Shown here: positions 11,511 to 24,340 of the stretch, piece by piece
Layout of the letters: the number at the start of each line of letters is the position of its first letter
Position numbering within the stretch: position 1 is the stretch's first letter
Source: Paragonimus westermani
Taxonomy: Eukaryota; Platyhelminthes; Trematoda; Plagiorchiida; Troglotrematidae
Reading direction: 5' to 3'
Length of the DNA: 64,000 nucleotides
Assembly: GCA_008508345.1 (NCBI GenBank)
Contig: QNGE01000863.1
Location: 150,966 to 214,965 of the forward strand
The notes under the pieces: generated by a model
The model's database searches: none
Told to the model about the DNA's origin: nothing
The model's input: only the letters and a program-made list of their open reading frames with translations
Made by a program: the position numbers and the translations under genes

Positions 11511-14284
11511 GTCACATCGAATTCAGCCTCCGTTTCTGAAAACAGAAATAACTGTTGATAAGCATTAACTACGAAGTACCTATTCAGTTCATAAAATCGT
11601 CCGGAGGTGTTTCGTCAGTTCTGAAACCGACCTTTTCCCACGATCATCTAAGAGTTGGAAACAGGATGCCTAGTCCATGAGTTTTGTTACAATTCAGAAA
11701 CATAAGCTTCAAGGCTAATTGTACTTCCGACACAAAACTGATGGGTGAGCAATAACTGACCTCTCAGGGCCAGTTGTCTAGAAAGCCTAATTGAGGCCAG
11801 CTGAACCGTTCCTCAAAATGCGCAGCCCACCTGTCAAGTTTTGCGAATCCTATCTGCCGAATGTTTCACTGTGTAGTTTCGATACATGTTCCACAGAAAT
11901 CTGCTGGAACTCACTTGCCCAGCTTTTATGCAATGATGCCAGACTACAATGGTCTGCTTTTGAGTTGAAGGCTGCACTCGTAATGCATAGCGAAAGCCAT
12001 GCCCAAATATTCTCAAGTTTATCATTAGCAGCGCACACTTAGTTGAAGTGATACTATTCGGAAGCGTCTCTATTAAGCCTACACTGACCTGTTCAAGTTT
12101 GTGCACACTGGCTGGAGTTATTGGTGTCTGAGAAATACACGTTCACCGAACCATGGGAAAGCGAATCGAAAAGCGGTGGGCTGCATTTTCAAAAATGACC
12201 AGTACAACGAAACTTGTTTATGAATCTTCCCCCGGTTTTTGCAAGAATACCAATAAGTTTTTCCTTTCCTTTTTTTTGTTTCGGCTGACCGTGAAAGAGA
12301 GCCCTGTAGAGATCGACGAGTTCTACACCTAGTTAGTTCGAGAGTATCTCTAGAGAAGTTCTCATACTTTATTAGGCACACGAATGACACACCACTAAGA
12401 ACTCCATCGAAGCGATGTTGGGTTTCCACGAACTTGCAAATCTTTTCCCGAGTGGGGTCGATATACAAGCATGTTAATTTCATGAGACTGATTGCTTCTT
12501 GGTAATTTCTCTTCAGACAACAGTTTGAAAAACAACTTCTGGAACTGGCCTAATGGAATACGCTCCTGATAGAAATCAGTGCGTATCCGTTCCACTGACA
12601 CCTTCTACTGTAATGACAGCAACCGATCCATTGTAGCTGAAACCATATTAAGCGATATTACACGTTTTCTTTAGGGTTACGAGCAGTGCGTTTCTTCAAC
12701 ACTCCCTGTCGCCTGTGTGCTGATTTCTGGAAAGTCAAAGGTTAACGCAATTAGCCGTGTAAACTCAGTATGATCCTGGATTTATCCATCGTCACAATTA
12801 CCCCCGCTGGCGACTCAACATTCCTCTGGATACGTTCATTCGTTGTGATGGAACTCTGAACCACTTCACCATCACAAACCTCTGTGAGTCAGTTTCCTTT
12901 ATTTTCGTCACATTTTGGCTCCGTGTTCATAACTAAGATTAAGACATTGTTTAGATCCACCACATGATTTATCTAAGGTTCACAAAGTGGGTATACCTCT
13001 CGCGCATGTTTGATATGTGGACCCGGCAGTGTAACTCACCGGTCTAGCGGCTACCATAATTTCTTGAATCCCCCAGCCTAACGCTGTTGGACTGCCTCTA
13101 ATGGGAGTGCATTAAGTAGTTTAACGCAATATAAGAGATTAAGTCAAAATAACAGAAAGTGCTTTCTCCCAACGTATCCTCGTTTTTACCGAATTTCAAC
13201 GGAAAGAGGTGGCATATATTAGTTTAGTGTGACTTATTGCTTAGATAGTGTGATACTCTCGGACAAATCGATATAACTGTGGTACGTTTGTACACACAGC
13301 CTATAATTCTACACCGACGATAAAGATGTTACCTATTCGATGCTTTGACTGCGGGAATTTCATCGTAGCCTCTGTGTGCAGACATCTTTATGAAGAATTT
13401 TAGACATACTCATCTGAAAGCATGCACCCGTAACTGTGACGTTTGCGAATATCTTATGGAGGACACGGTATGCGTAGCTGGCGAACAAAAATAACCCAAC
13501 GGACAGGGTAACCAGTTTTAACAGGGTCCAGAATGACAAAATATTTACATAAGACTTTGAACACAACAAGCAACCAACACTCCGGAGTGTTTGGGTTCGA
13601 CATGCTGTCGATAGATCTGTTGGCTAATCGACTTGTAGGAAGATAACCTGGGACATCAGATATACTCATTTCGTCAGCTTTCCCCACTGAAACAGGAAAA
13701 CAGCTACGTTAAACCACTTCATCAGCAATGAGTGTGTGTGCAGAGTACGATTTCTGGTGAACTGACATCAGTAAACACGCTGTTCTTGGAAGAGGAGACA
13801 AAAGAACAGCCTGTAAACAAGGCCAGACGGCGTCCCACGAATGCAAACAAATAATATCCAGACCCTTATCTGTAGGTGTCCGTAAACATCACCCAGCCTC
13901 TACCAGTAGCTGAATCACCATGGCAATCAGCAGCGCAAATATGACTTATTTTATAAAACCGCGTCAACCCGGCCTCTTCTTATCGTCGATTTGCCGATTC
14001 AAACGGGGTGAGTCAAAAGCTGTGATGCCAAATTTTGGCCAAAGGTGATGGAATCGGAATTCAACTGAATAATTCACCCTTGTGCAAACAGAAGCGCTTT
14101 TTCAGGTATTGTGATTGCTTTGACCCACTACTCACATTGACCGATCAAACTCTGATGCGTCATAAGTGTGACATATTTATACCTAAACGTTTCCTCTGCT
14201 TATCTACGACGTGGTCGACCTTAATGACAACACTGTTTCGTACACTTGTATAAGTAATGTGACAAATCTCATAATCCAGGCGAG
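11511..14284. other. Gene-free stretch
   Basis: The first few hundred bases may hold decayed upstream parts of the neighbouring LINE. A 121-codon minus-strand frame at 12118-12483 has no domain I know. The rest shows no gene or clear repeat. Confidence 0.45.
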
Positions 14285-14389
14285 AATCGATTGTGAAAAA
14301 TCAAGGCATCGACTAGATTCGGACCTGCAACAGAAACAACTTGCCTAAACACGGCAAGCACTCCACCAGCTAAGTCGACGACTCAGAAG
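14285..14389 (-). mobile_element. SINE-B, degenerate copy
   Basis: The reverse complement follows the copy at 14650 along its length: cagctggtggagtg-like A-box region, a cctgttgc-like middle, a damaged B box and a tail near ttttcacaatcg. Matches are patchy (roughly 70% by eye). It lies inverted relative to the copy 260 bp away. Confidence 0.55.
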
Positions 14390-14649
14390 TTTCACATATT
14401 GAACTCACTTACCGGCCCAATTCACCGTGTCATATGGGATCCACCAAACGATCAAACAGACTGACTGACCATGCAGCATTTCTCAACAGTTCACACCGGA
14501 ACCTATCAGCGCCACTGCTGAGCCCTAAAGTAGTATGGCAGACTTAACAATTTAAATGAGAAATACACACACGTGTGAGTACCTCATTTCATAAAACCGT
14601 AACTGAGTGCCTGACTGAGTCCAAAATGTGAAATCCATAAGCTTCTGGG

Positions 14650-14746
14650 CAGCTTCGTAGGTCAGCTGGTAGAGCGAAGTTTCTGTTGCCGGTTAGAATC
14701 CAGCCGAAGCCTGACTTTTTGCAATTGGGTCTCGTTTAAATTTCAT
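14650..14746 (+). mobile_element. SINE-B, tRNA-derived
   Basis: A tRNA-like head with an A-box region (taggtcagctggtagagcg, 14658-14676) and a B box ggttagaatcc (14691-14701; consensus ggttcgaatcc with one or two changes) is followed by a family tail (agccgaagcctgac...gggtctcgtttaaattt). The same tail occurs at 39050-39095. RNA polymerase III internal promoter and a non-tRNA tail are the mark of a SINE. No convincing target-site duplication seen. Confidence 0.75.
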
Positions 14747-15672
14747 ATAAAAATTTTGCACTTCATCGGGTGATGAGCAAACCAAAATAACTTTGTTCGC
14801 CACACTGCCTTCCTTATATATACTCTGAAGATTTTTAAACATTTTTATTCTATCTCGTTCAAAACGACTACGAGGTTTAACGTTTAATTCACCGAAGACT
14901 AACCAGTTCTGATCACCTCGGTGAAATGCCTACATCAGTAATGTCTAAAATCTGACACGGCGGGTACAAATAATGCTTTGAACATCAAAAAAAATTAAAC
15001 CACAACTGAAGCCGCTATCCGATGGCATTAAGCTCGAACAGATTGCACAGGGTGTCTGGTAAAAATTACTTTCCGCACAAGCAAATGTACTCCAGAGAAT
15101 GGAAAGCACTTCCAGCGATTGATTGGATCAGTTTTATATTATACAGATTTTTAGTAGAAACATCTTTATCATAAAGTGACTTGACAAACTATAGTCAATC
15201 TACCGATGTTAGTTAAGTAAGGATGAAATTTAGAAGTACGGTATATTTAATTATGTGGAAGTGAAAAATGGTCCAAATTCAAAACACAAGTTATATTCCG
15301 ACACGGTGGAGATGTGGTTCTTAACTATTAAATCTAAAATCCAGTTGCTTATGGATCCGAGACACCCTGTCATTCTCCGAGTTGAACAGTAAAAAACACT
15401 TAAAAATTATTCCCAGATGCATTGGGTATTCCGGAAAGTTTTGTAACAAAATATTCAAGTTCTCCTATATACTGCTAGACCACACGCAACTCACTGTCCA
15501 AATTCTGACATATAAGATATAACCCATTGAAGACAAGGAACTTGTCACTCAACATTCGCTTGTTCTATACGCCTCAGTTCATTCATCCAAAATGTCCGAT
15601 TCTGAACACAAATAATTAAGAATGCACCGGCAGTTTTATTCGACTTCAAAGCGAGCAAACTTCTCACACCAA

Positions 15673-15903
15673 ATGAATGTTCAACTTATGCCGTTTAAAG
15701 TCATCATAGCTTTGAGCTGCGTTCTACTTTCTCAGATATTCATTACTAATTCACTGTCATACCGAACAGGCAAGTCGGCTAACGCAGTCGATTGTTCACA
15801 CATTAGACCAGATGAACCTTTGTTACACTTCCTCCGCTGTGGTTTCTGTTCAGCGCTTGCAGTGTCCGTTCAGTTGTTTTGTTCGTACCAGCTGACTATA
15901 TAG
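15673..15903 (+). CDS. Candidate small secreted protein, 76 aa (uncertain)
   Basis: An ATG frame (also open from an ATG at 15622) whose first 29 residues look like a signal peptide: a Lys, then a hydrophobic core VIIALSCVLLSQIFI, then TNSLS. The rest is short with four Cys and no dibasic cleavage sites. AATAAA polyadenylation signals lie at 16028-16033 and 16102-16107. A possible GC-type splice donor (cag then gcaagt) falls just after the signal-like part, so it could be a first exon. I recognise no family; a chance frame is quite possible. Confidence 0.22.
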   Translation: MNVQLMPFKVIIALSCVLLSQIFITNSLSYRTGKSANAVDCSHIRPDEPLLHFLRCGFCSALAVSVQLFCSYQLTI

Positions 15904-16784
15904 AATAATAACACTTGTCTTCCTATCGTCCGCGTAAGCAGAATGGATAAGCCCCGATGTTCTGGTTGACTGCAATGTCGAAAAATCAAACAGTAACCAA
16001 ATCGACTGTTCCCTGTTGTGTATATTAAATAAACACCAAGTTTTTTTTCTTATGCACGTATCCCATCTTCTGCCATAAATGTATATGCACTGTTTGGTAG
16101 AAATAAAGAACACGCTTATTTATGTGTGATTATGTGGTTCTGTGCTAACCGGACATGTACACAATCCCAGGCACCGAAACGAAAACAGTTAGACATTACA
16201 CACAGCTACGACGGATGCATGATCGACTCTAGTAAACGTGTCTCTAAAAGAGAATGTCAATAACGTCAATAAATCAACTGAAGAGAATCAGACCGATCTC
16301 TGGATTGCACCCAACGTGGTCGACAAAGTGTTGTGTGTCTGCACTTCAAAACCTCAGTTTCATTTCGTGGAAGAAGGATAAGGTCAATTTGAGGATGTTG
16401 TCATGAGTAGCTCGTTGGGCAACATTCAAATTCTACGGTTGCTAGTTTGACACCACGTTGTCGCCATGTAAACAGTGGCCTGGGGTTAGAAGAAAACAGT
16501 GAGTAGTTTGGCAGATTTAATAAGTTAGAAGAGAATTAATTGTGAAAATTCCGGGCTTTGGTTGCAGTGAAACTACCGGGAAAACAACATGTCCAAATAT
16601 GACATGTTCTCTATCAGCTGAACTGTGATGTTACGTTAGGAACTGGTAGAGGGATGTCCCTTTTAACTTGCTGTTACTGTGCTCTTTCCTAAACCACCGA
16701 TTGACCATCCACCCTGCCCCCGCTAACTGTTCGATATAAAAGCCCGTTTCATGTTATTGTAAATTTGATACTGATGAGTCAATA

Positions 16785-16880
16785 AGAAATGCTCGCATCT
16801 ACCAGTTTTCGTGTTCTAACGGTTCTGTTCCATCTTCTGAAGAGAATGAACTGTTTCAAAATTCATAGATATCAGTTATC
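16785..16880 (+). repeat. Dispersed repeat related to the Penelope tail
   Basis: The stretch around gagtcaataagaaatgctcgcatct...ttcgtgttctaacgg matches the reverse complement of about 40255-40345 at over 80% by eye, and its core matches the tails at 8711-8829 and 10156-10276 more weakly. Confidence 0.6.
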
Positions 16881-19441
16881 CTAACGAATTTATCAGAAAG
16901 CACATGAAACTCCATCATAGGAACGTTATATCCAAAATGAAACCTTTTTCTCAGCTGCCGTTTGATATTAATAAGCTTGTGGATGTGAATAACAGACGGC
17001 TAACGTACGCAATAATAAAGGGAACCATCTATTTCGTCATATCTGCCAACAGTTAAACTACAACTCGGATTTCACTGCTTCCTGGCTACGATACATTGAA
17101 ACCTTCGTGGAAACCATGTTGTACACAGCTATTTGGATGTGTGTTCGATTACTTGCCTGAGCAGAATGCAAATGAATTTATTACCGAACAACCAGGCACA
17201 CTTAACGACCGAACGGTAGAGGTGTCACGTAGAAAGCACAAGCAACATGAAGTCCGCAGCTAGCTCCTTCGACTGTACAACAAAATCCATGAATATAAAT
17301 CACCGAGTGGATACCCGTTTGAGGGTTTGGATTGTTCACACTTTTAGTGGCCAGTAGTTATTACGGTTCACAGACGCTCCTCTAGATCAAAATATACATC
17401 TCATCATCTGCAATCATCTTGACTAGGACCTCAACTTGAATTTATCGTGGCAAGGAATTGTAAACGAACTATCAAATGCATGTGTGTGATATGTTTCTGC
17501 ATGTGTGACTTTGCTGTTTAATCCAGCGAGAAGCAGCTTGAGTAAACTGCAACACACGTTCGGGAAGATGGGGCGAAGTATGAACGGATGCATCATACAA
17601 ACGTATATCGTTGATTTCTCTCATTAAATTGTTAGTGTTATTAAGTAATTATTCACGGGTAATAAAAAATACCCCAAAATACTATTTAACGGTACCGGTT
17701 CACCTGGGTGTCGTCAGCCTCAGGTGGTGGTCTGAACTTAGCCGACACTGCAATCACAAGACCAAGATCAACAACAAAAGAAGTCGTACAAGTAATTCTA
17801 AAGCGGGAGGATTTTGAAACATGGCGACTGGTGCGATTAGCTCACCACTTTAAGGAATTCGCTTTGAGGTTTAACTCAAAAGTTAGGCTTGCTGTCTGCG
17901 TAAAACTTTGCTACGAATGCTGGACAAGACTGTCCTAGGTGCCCTTACAGGAAGACAAATGAAACTAATTTATACAACCAGTAAAAGACACAGCACTTCT
18001 TACTATGCTTTGGGAATAAAGTTTTTTGAACTGGTAAAAATATCCCGCTTATTTTAGCGATAGAAAAATATGGATTTGCTGTCATGGGTTTGTTACCAGA
18101 AACATGCCCGAACGTTATCTTGATTGTAGGTAATTTTGCTTTACTTTTCACGAAAAGGTGACTACTGTGGGAATTCTTACAAATTTCGAAGCAAACATAA
18201 CACAGTGTGAACAACAACGTCAGAAACTTACTGATGATTAGCAAAGCTTGAGACAATTCACGGGGTTTGTTTACATAGATGGCGCTGGTCGATACGTTTA
18301 CTGGACCATATCTACAAGAAACTTTGTATTCGTCATAAAAAATAAACCGCATATTTGGCTTGAAGGCATTGTGGCCGGGGCCGGCAGTCCACCCTGCAGG
18401 AGTTTGGAATAGCCCAGAATGAAAAAGGTGGATGTAATGGTTATGGAGCAAAAATAATGGAAATAATGACAAGTTAACAAGTTCACTCTTAAAATCATGA
18501 AGTCACTGTCTTCTAAGGCGTTCAGTAAATCGATTGTTTTGCTTACAACAAAAGTCACAGTGTCTAGTTTGCTTCTGCATGCACGTGAATCAGCAATCGT
18601 TTTCCCCAACTGTCTTTCAGTTTTCGACGGAATGGTTTCCACTGAAGGACACCAAACAGAAGACAACAGTGTATGCAATTTTTACCCTTTCCTCTGCCCT
18701 GTCCAGTAGTTGAACAAGGAACATCCATTACACAACCGCTACAGAACAACAGTCCAGTCAACGTGTAAGGAAACCATTCTTAGAAATGACAAATTTTGTA
18801 ATTAATTGATGTTTGCGGTCGTGTACCCCACTCAGTTGAAAAAAAATACATTTCCGTGTGCAGTCGTGACATGCAAACGATACTTGTTTCCAACCCTTCA
18901 TTCCGTATCCCGTTCACATAACTGAAAACAGGCAACTTGTTGTTGTTGAGTCCTCACCGAATTGTTTGAATTCCGCGTCAATCTTGTTGCTGGATAAACT
19001 TACACTTATAAGATCTTTGCTTTGGTGATTCGGTTTGATGCAACATGTATCTCTAACTGGATTTTCCTGTCATTCTGAACGCAACTGCGTTGACTGTAGA
19101 CTTTACTGTCATTCTACTCTCACGTGGAATAAACGCTATGGCATACCACACTTTTATGACTGATATATATGTATAGTTCCAGATTCACAGATTGTTCTCC
19201 TCGAACAGTGCTTACGGCTTGACTAAGTATTTCATAATATGTATATAGACTGGAGCAGATTTTTCTACGATTATCTTTACTCCTTACCCTCAACCAACTT
19301 TGATGCCTCATTCTTTCATGGCCACCTACTAGAGAACCAAAATGAGCCTACGATACGTAATGGCCGAACGGCGACTGTGCGTTAAGTCTATGAGAACGTG
19401 AAAAGTCTGACCAACTTTGCGTGAGTACCCGTTACACTTAC

Positions 19442-19591
19442 CCAAGCTGATAGTGCTAGCATTGGTGCAGCAAACATTATTAATTTGAAATTCCAGTAGA
19501 ATCTGCCATCTTCAATAGCATGGCATGCCACCCGGTTTCCTCCACAGATTTCTTCAGCGTCGTAAAGTAATGCAAACAAGGCTGTTGGCAT
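19442..19591 (-). CDS. Exon-like frame ending at a strong splice donor (uncertain)
   Basis: A minus-strand ATG frame of 50 codons with a Cys pair (EICGGNRVACHAIEDG), an aromatic run FYWNFK and a hydrophobic segment LIMFAAPMLALSAW that could be the start of a membrane helix. It ends at tgg followed by gtaagt, a consensus 5' splice site at 19441-19436. Such donors occur by chance several times in a window this size, and I recognise no family and find no partner exon. Confidence 0.22.
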
Positions 19592-22500
19592 TCGTCAAGA
19601 CAATGTGGATACAAATAATCATTCGACTCCTTATATCCAAACGGTGCTAAGATAACCTCAGCCAGTTGTATGGAACTAATTGTGTCTAACCAACCATCTT
19701 CTTCTCCCTATATAGCTCAGCCCGTGAAAGTCACTGTTGATTTGCTGTCACGTGCCAACCTCGTACATTCGAATAGTTTACGCATACAATTTAAAAAACT
19801 AAACCAAACCTCCATAACCTCCAAAATCTGTTTACTTGTTATGCTGGCCACATGAACGAGTGTGCGAATCTCTGCTAAAGACATTACACAGCCGTACATA
19901 ATGAATTCAAGCGGTACACTGAAAATAACCACCACGCAAACGCATTCCGAAGTTACTCAGGTTCACATGACTCCTTACTTGATATTAGCTTCAGCAATGA
20001 ATCAGAATTAGATTGCTGTGGTATAACAGATTCTGCATTTGAAGACCAGACGTGTGAACTTCGCAAAATGAAGTTGGGCTATTAGGTCAATTACGGTTGC
20101 TTATCTGGTGCGTAGACTAAAACACAACATTAACAACTACTCGCATTAAGAATTATCCCAATTGAACTTCAAATGACTTCTTAAGTAAGCAGACGTGAGC
20201 AATCAGTACCTAATGTGTACAGGCGGCTACTGCTAAATTTCATAAGATAGGACCGAATGGTCATTCATGTTTAAACTCATTCTTTACCGTTTCCTGTGTA
20301 GTGCCTTACAAATCAGAGTGAGTATAGACAACACAAACATTCCACCGAAATTTATCTGCAAAATTTAATGGATTTGCACTTCTGAAGGAAACATATCAAC
20401 TGTTATTTTAATCAACTGGTCAGTATGTGTATACGTGCCGTACTGTCACTGTTGCTCAGTCTGCATATTAAAGGATAGCATTTCTTAACTAAAAATAGGT
20501 AAACTGTGAATATTTGCTCAACAAAAACTCGTGCTTCATATGCTTACCTGTATGTGGGGTAAGAACATGTTACAAACTAATGCAGAGCAGGAACCACTAT
20601 TGGGACTACCAGCAAAGATTAATCAACCGAGCAAGAATAACTGATTGCAAATCCCCGCTCTGTTTCAGGACAGCTCGTTAGTAACTGAACGATCCGTCTC
20701 CTATCCAAATTTGTATACTGGATGGACGCGGTAAAGATTGTTTGGTCAGCTCTCCGAAGTCATAAATGACTAGATGATATGCAATTAACAATGGAATGAT
20801 ATGATTGACTGAGCCAAACCGGTGTGATTGAGAAAATGTCCAAGGTCGATTCATCATTGAATCTCATGTGGTGCTTGTTGCATTTTGAGTAAGTCTGAGT
20901 TCCGAAGATTTTGCCCTATGACCCTAAAAAAGGATTTCGTTAAGGATGCTCAGTTTGGTCGCAACTACTCGCTGGAAAGAAGCACAATGTGATATTGAAG
21001 ACAGTAAAGTTCCAACAACGAGGTTACAAAGTTTCAGACGACAAGTCAATAGGCAAATACATAGACTTTCTGAGTGAAACGGTAGGGTGGAAATCACGGC
21101 CGGTCAGAAATACTGAATATTAATTAGATAGTCCAGGTTAACCGTTTGTTCGTCCGGAGTGAAAAAGAGAGTTTGGCCTAACCAACCTATCTTTGCACAG
21201 GACGCTCAAGTGAGCCCTGGTGTATGACGATCATTCACTAGTAGTCGTTGTTCATTTGATCCTGAGTGTGATCCTCGTTCGTTCCTCTACTCAGGATCAT
21301 TCTGTGTTCTTCAACCGTACGATTGGCGTAAGTCTCAGATTCAGCGACTGATGTTAAATGATGGTTGGCTGAGTGATGGATGTTGATATAGCCCCAAGAA
21401 GACCGGTGACGAAGTACACATGACGCGATGGGAAGCTAAACAATTCATTGGTGACGTGCACACTCTCATAACGCGACATTAGTGACATCCATAAAGAGAC
21501 TGTTATCCGGTCAACTGGCTGCACTCGAAGGACATCTGTGAGAAAACAGTCATACGATTGACGGAGTAGTATGGGTGGAAGGTTCAACATACTACAGCCA
21601 GTCTGCTTACTTGTGTGCAGCAGTCTGTGTGAAAAATACTGCTTAAGCAGCTGGTCTCTTTTTCAGCAATAGGTTTGCTGATCTACATGACTGATGGAGC
21701 CGTTGACGTTGTTATGTCAACCGCTAGCGCGTTCGAACTCACACTGGGACTGAGTGGAACACAACGGGACCCACAGCTAATCACATGCGCACATTAAATT
21801 TGGGATGTAGTACTCACCATCATAATCCTTTAACTTTGGGCCGTAGCCGTGGGTACATTCGCCCGACCAGCTTTTGGTTCTGGCAATGGTCCCCAGGGTT
21901 GTACAGTATCGATTAGACACAAATGTGTGGCGAAGAAAAATTAGAGGTAGAAGAACGAAAATGAAGAAACCTCGTGGAGCTAACGAGTTAAAAGGCTTGC
22001 GGGTGAAAACTCGTCGATGACTGACACCGTAACGTAACAGAGAGCGTTTCCAATACTAGTGTGGATGATCGCAAACTCTTTATAACCCACAACTATGTCT
22101 CCGCTTGACTACCTTGCGGCTTCTAACAATCAGCAGCTACATTGGATAATGTGTGGTGTAACTGACGTGCATTCGGCACACAGAGTGCATAACCCAAACA
22201 TCGTAAACCGTGCACTATATCAAGTGCAGACCGCAAATTTGCAGTAAGCTTTTGGTAATATTCGGTAAAGGTAGATCAACGCGTTACTAACAGCGAAAAC
22301 GAAAGGCTACCTTTTGCAGGCTAGTGCCTATAGATAAATGAGCCTATTTTCCTCCGCATCATAGGGTGCTCAGGATGTGGTCTAAAGTCAGGCGAAATGG
22401 AGCAAAACGTTCGGCTCATGTGAAGGTCGACGGGCCGACGGACCATCACTTGGGTGGACGGTACAGGTGAACCAGTAGGGTGATCAGAGTGGGAGTGAAG

Positions 22501-23344
22501 AAGTTGTTATGATTAACCTAAGACCACACTGTTTCGTACTAACTAACAATGTGCACAAATCATATATCAGTTTATATCAGTTAGTAACACTCCCCTTAGT
22601 TTCTGTAGAGTTTAACGCGTTATGCATGTTTCTTGGAGAACTGTGTAACTCTTCAATTCTTCACATAAGTAACCTTATTTTTGTATTGGAACGTTTGTTT
22701 GTGAGATTTCATAAAGTAACTGACGAACACAATGGTGTTATTGCCGAACATGGCATGAAATGGATTTGCAGAGTTTATTCTTGAGGTTTGCGTTCATGTA
22801 GCATACAGCACGATTGCTTGTCAAGTGTCTTAACTCCTGATGAGAGGAGGTGAGTTGTAGCTTTTGGGTAGTTCTCCTGTACAAGTGGTAAACATGCGAA
22901 ACATGTCACCAATACCGACAAGTGAGTCTTTGCATTGTTTACTTGCAGCACATTATCGGACGAATGAGTCGTGTGTGAACGATGCGTTCTCACAATGGCT
23001 GCTCAACGCGTACTAGAAGAGGATAGGTCAATGAGACAAACTGTTCAGTAGATTTGATGGATACACATGAGTCGTATCCAAATGGGTTCACAAATCTTCA
23101 ACTGACGGCATATACAGAATTGCATTTAACAGCTACATTATAGTAATGCTCCTTACACTACAATCGTGGGCTGTAACAGAATGCACGAGTATCGCTATGA
23201 ATGAAATAGCGGTTGATAAGTTAGAGATTTACAAATGTGGTTACACCATTTGTTGTCCAATCAACAAAGCTGCTCTAAGAAACTGTGAAGAAATCTGTAG
23301 TTGGGAGTGAAGTTCGGAATTTAAATTATTTCATATTGAACAAC

Positions 23345-23480
23345 ACACACAGGTGACAATCTGTACATTCATATAAGCCACTCGACCAGCCCACTTCGTA
23401 AGGAAGCACTAGAATTGAGTTTCGTTTTTAGTAGAACTCATCAGCAGTGCATATCACTGTGCTAGCATCAGTTTGCATTC
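23345..23480 (+). mobile_element. SINE-A, left arm of an old fold-back pair
   Basis: Matches the left part of the 60371 copy (ccagcc...cttcg...aagcactaga...gagtttcg...gtgcatatc). Its variants cagcccacttcgt and ggaa.cactaga are shared with the inverted arm at 23640-23805 rather than with the 60-kb copy, so the two arms belong together. Confidence 0.7.
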
Positions 23481-23639
23481 TGACTTGCGTGGTAGTGCAA
23501 TTTGCGTGTTAACCATAACCCCAGTAACCTTGCACTAGACATGATCAGTCGGTCATATCTGGACGTTCGACCGAAACCACTTGTGAACAGATATCTCGGC
23601 CGTCTCGATAGAAGACAGTAATCGTCCTATTGTCTGTAA

Positions 23640-23805
23640 TCGGTAATCCCGCAATCAGGAACTTTTTAGATTCGGACAAGGTTATGCACTACTGATGAGC
23701 TCTAATAAGTTCGAAACTCCAGTCTAGTGTTTCCTAACGAAGTGGGCTGACCGAAAGGCTAGTCTGAATACGCAGTCACGCAATGTGGGTGTTCAATTGG
23801 AAGTC
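23640..23805 (-). mobile_element. SINE-A, right arm of an old fold-back pair
   Basis: Plus-strand text tgcactactgatgagctctaat...tctgaatacg follows the reverse complement of the 60371 copy at about 80%. Remnants of the B-box region and the ggcaaggatatgcac block are visible at its left. Together with 23345-23480 it makes inverted arms of about 120 bp around a 160-bp spacer. Confidence 0.7.
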
Positions 23806-24239
23806 GATAGTTGTTAGCTAATCACTCACGAATTCAGCCAAATCAAACTTTTTTCTCATAATCTGAGCAGAATTTAACATATGCAAGAGACGATAAGTGT
23901 CAAAACAGTTCATTACAAATATCAAGCCCTTCACACAAGTCAAATGATTGAGACAATGCAGTTTTGTGGAACACAATTTAAATATGTATGGTCCGGATGG
24001 TGCTGCCAATCAGCAACTCAACATTTAGAAGGCACCCGGCTAATATTCTAAACTTTCTAACAGTTGCGGAGGTTCAATACTCAACGACAATGTTAGTGGA
24101 TTCCGGTGTGCACCCTTTAAGAAATTCTTCCAGGAGATTTATTCCCCTGGAACACTTGGTGGATTCCATTCAAATTAATGTGGTGAATTAATACTCGGGT
24201 CCTCATAAGACACTCCAGAGATCTCGACTTTGCATCACA

Positions 24240-24340
24240 GCTAAGCTGATTTTGTGCTCGCTAAGTCTGTTCCTGTCAGTGGTTCAAGTCCAGAGAAAAT
24301 CCATGTTTTTCAGAGTTGTTTCTCTAGATTCCGTTGGTAT
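24240..24340 (+). mobile_element. SINE-B copy
   Basis: A good B box, ggttcaagtcc (24291-24301), follows a tgtgctcgctaagtctgttcctg stretch resembling the SINE-B middle, and is followed by a tail ccatgtttttcagagttg...ctagatt that tracks the ccctgacttttcacagttg...ctaaatt tail at 39060-39095. A-box poorly kept. Confidence 0.55.

Larger units (their letters stand above)
14747..23344. other. Mostly gene-free stretch
   Basis: Holds only weak candidates, entered separately: a small secreted-type frame near 15.7 kb, an exon-like frame at 19.5 kb and a Penelope-tail repeat at 16.8 kb. About 16545-16600 faintly resembles the SINE-B reverse complement. A 10-bp-arm hairpin (gatcctgagt / actcaggatc) lies at 21258-21298. 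The 175-codon minus frame at 17945-18472 shows hydrophobic stretches but no known domain. Confidence 0.4.

Noticed and set aside
14650..14746. A true tRNA gene
   Set aside because: B box altered, arms do not pair into a cloverleaf by eye, and the tail recurs elsewhere as a SINE tail.
17945..18472. 175-codon minus frame as a membrane protein
   Set aside because: Non-distinct composition, overlaps another open frame, no recognisable domain or splice support.
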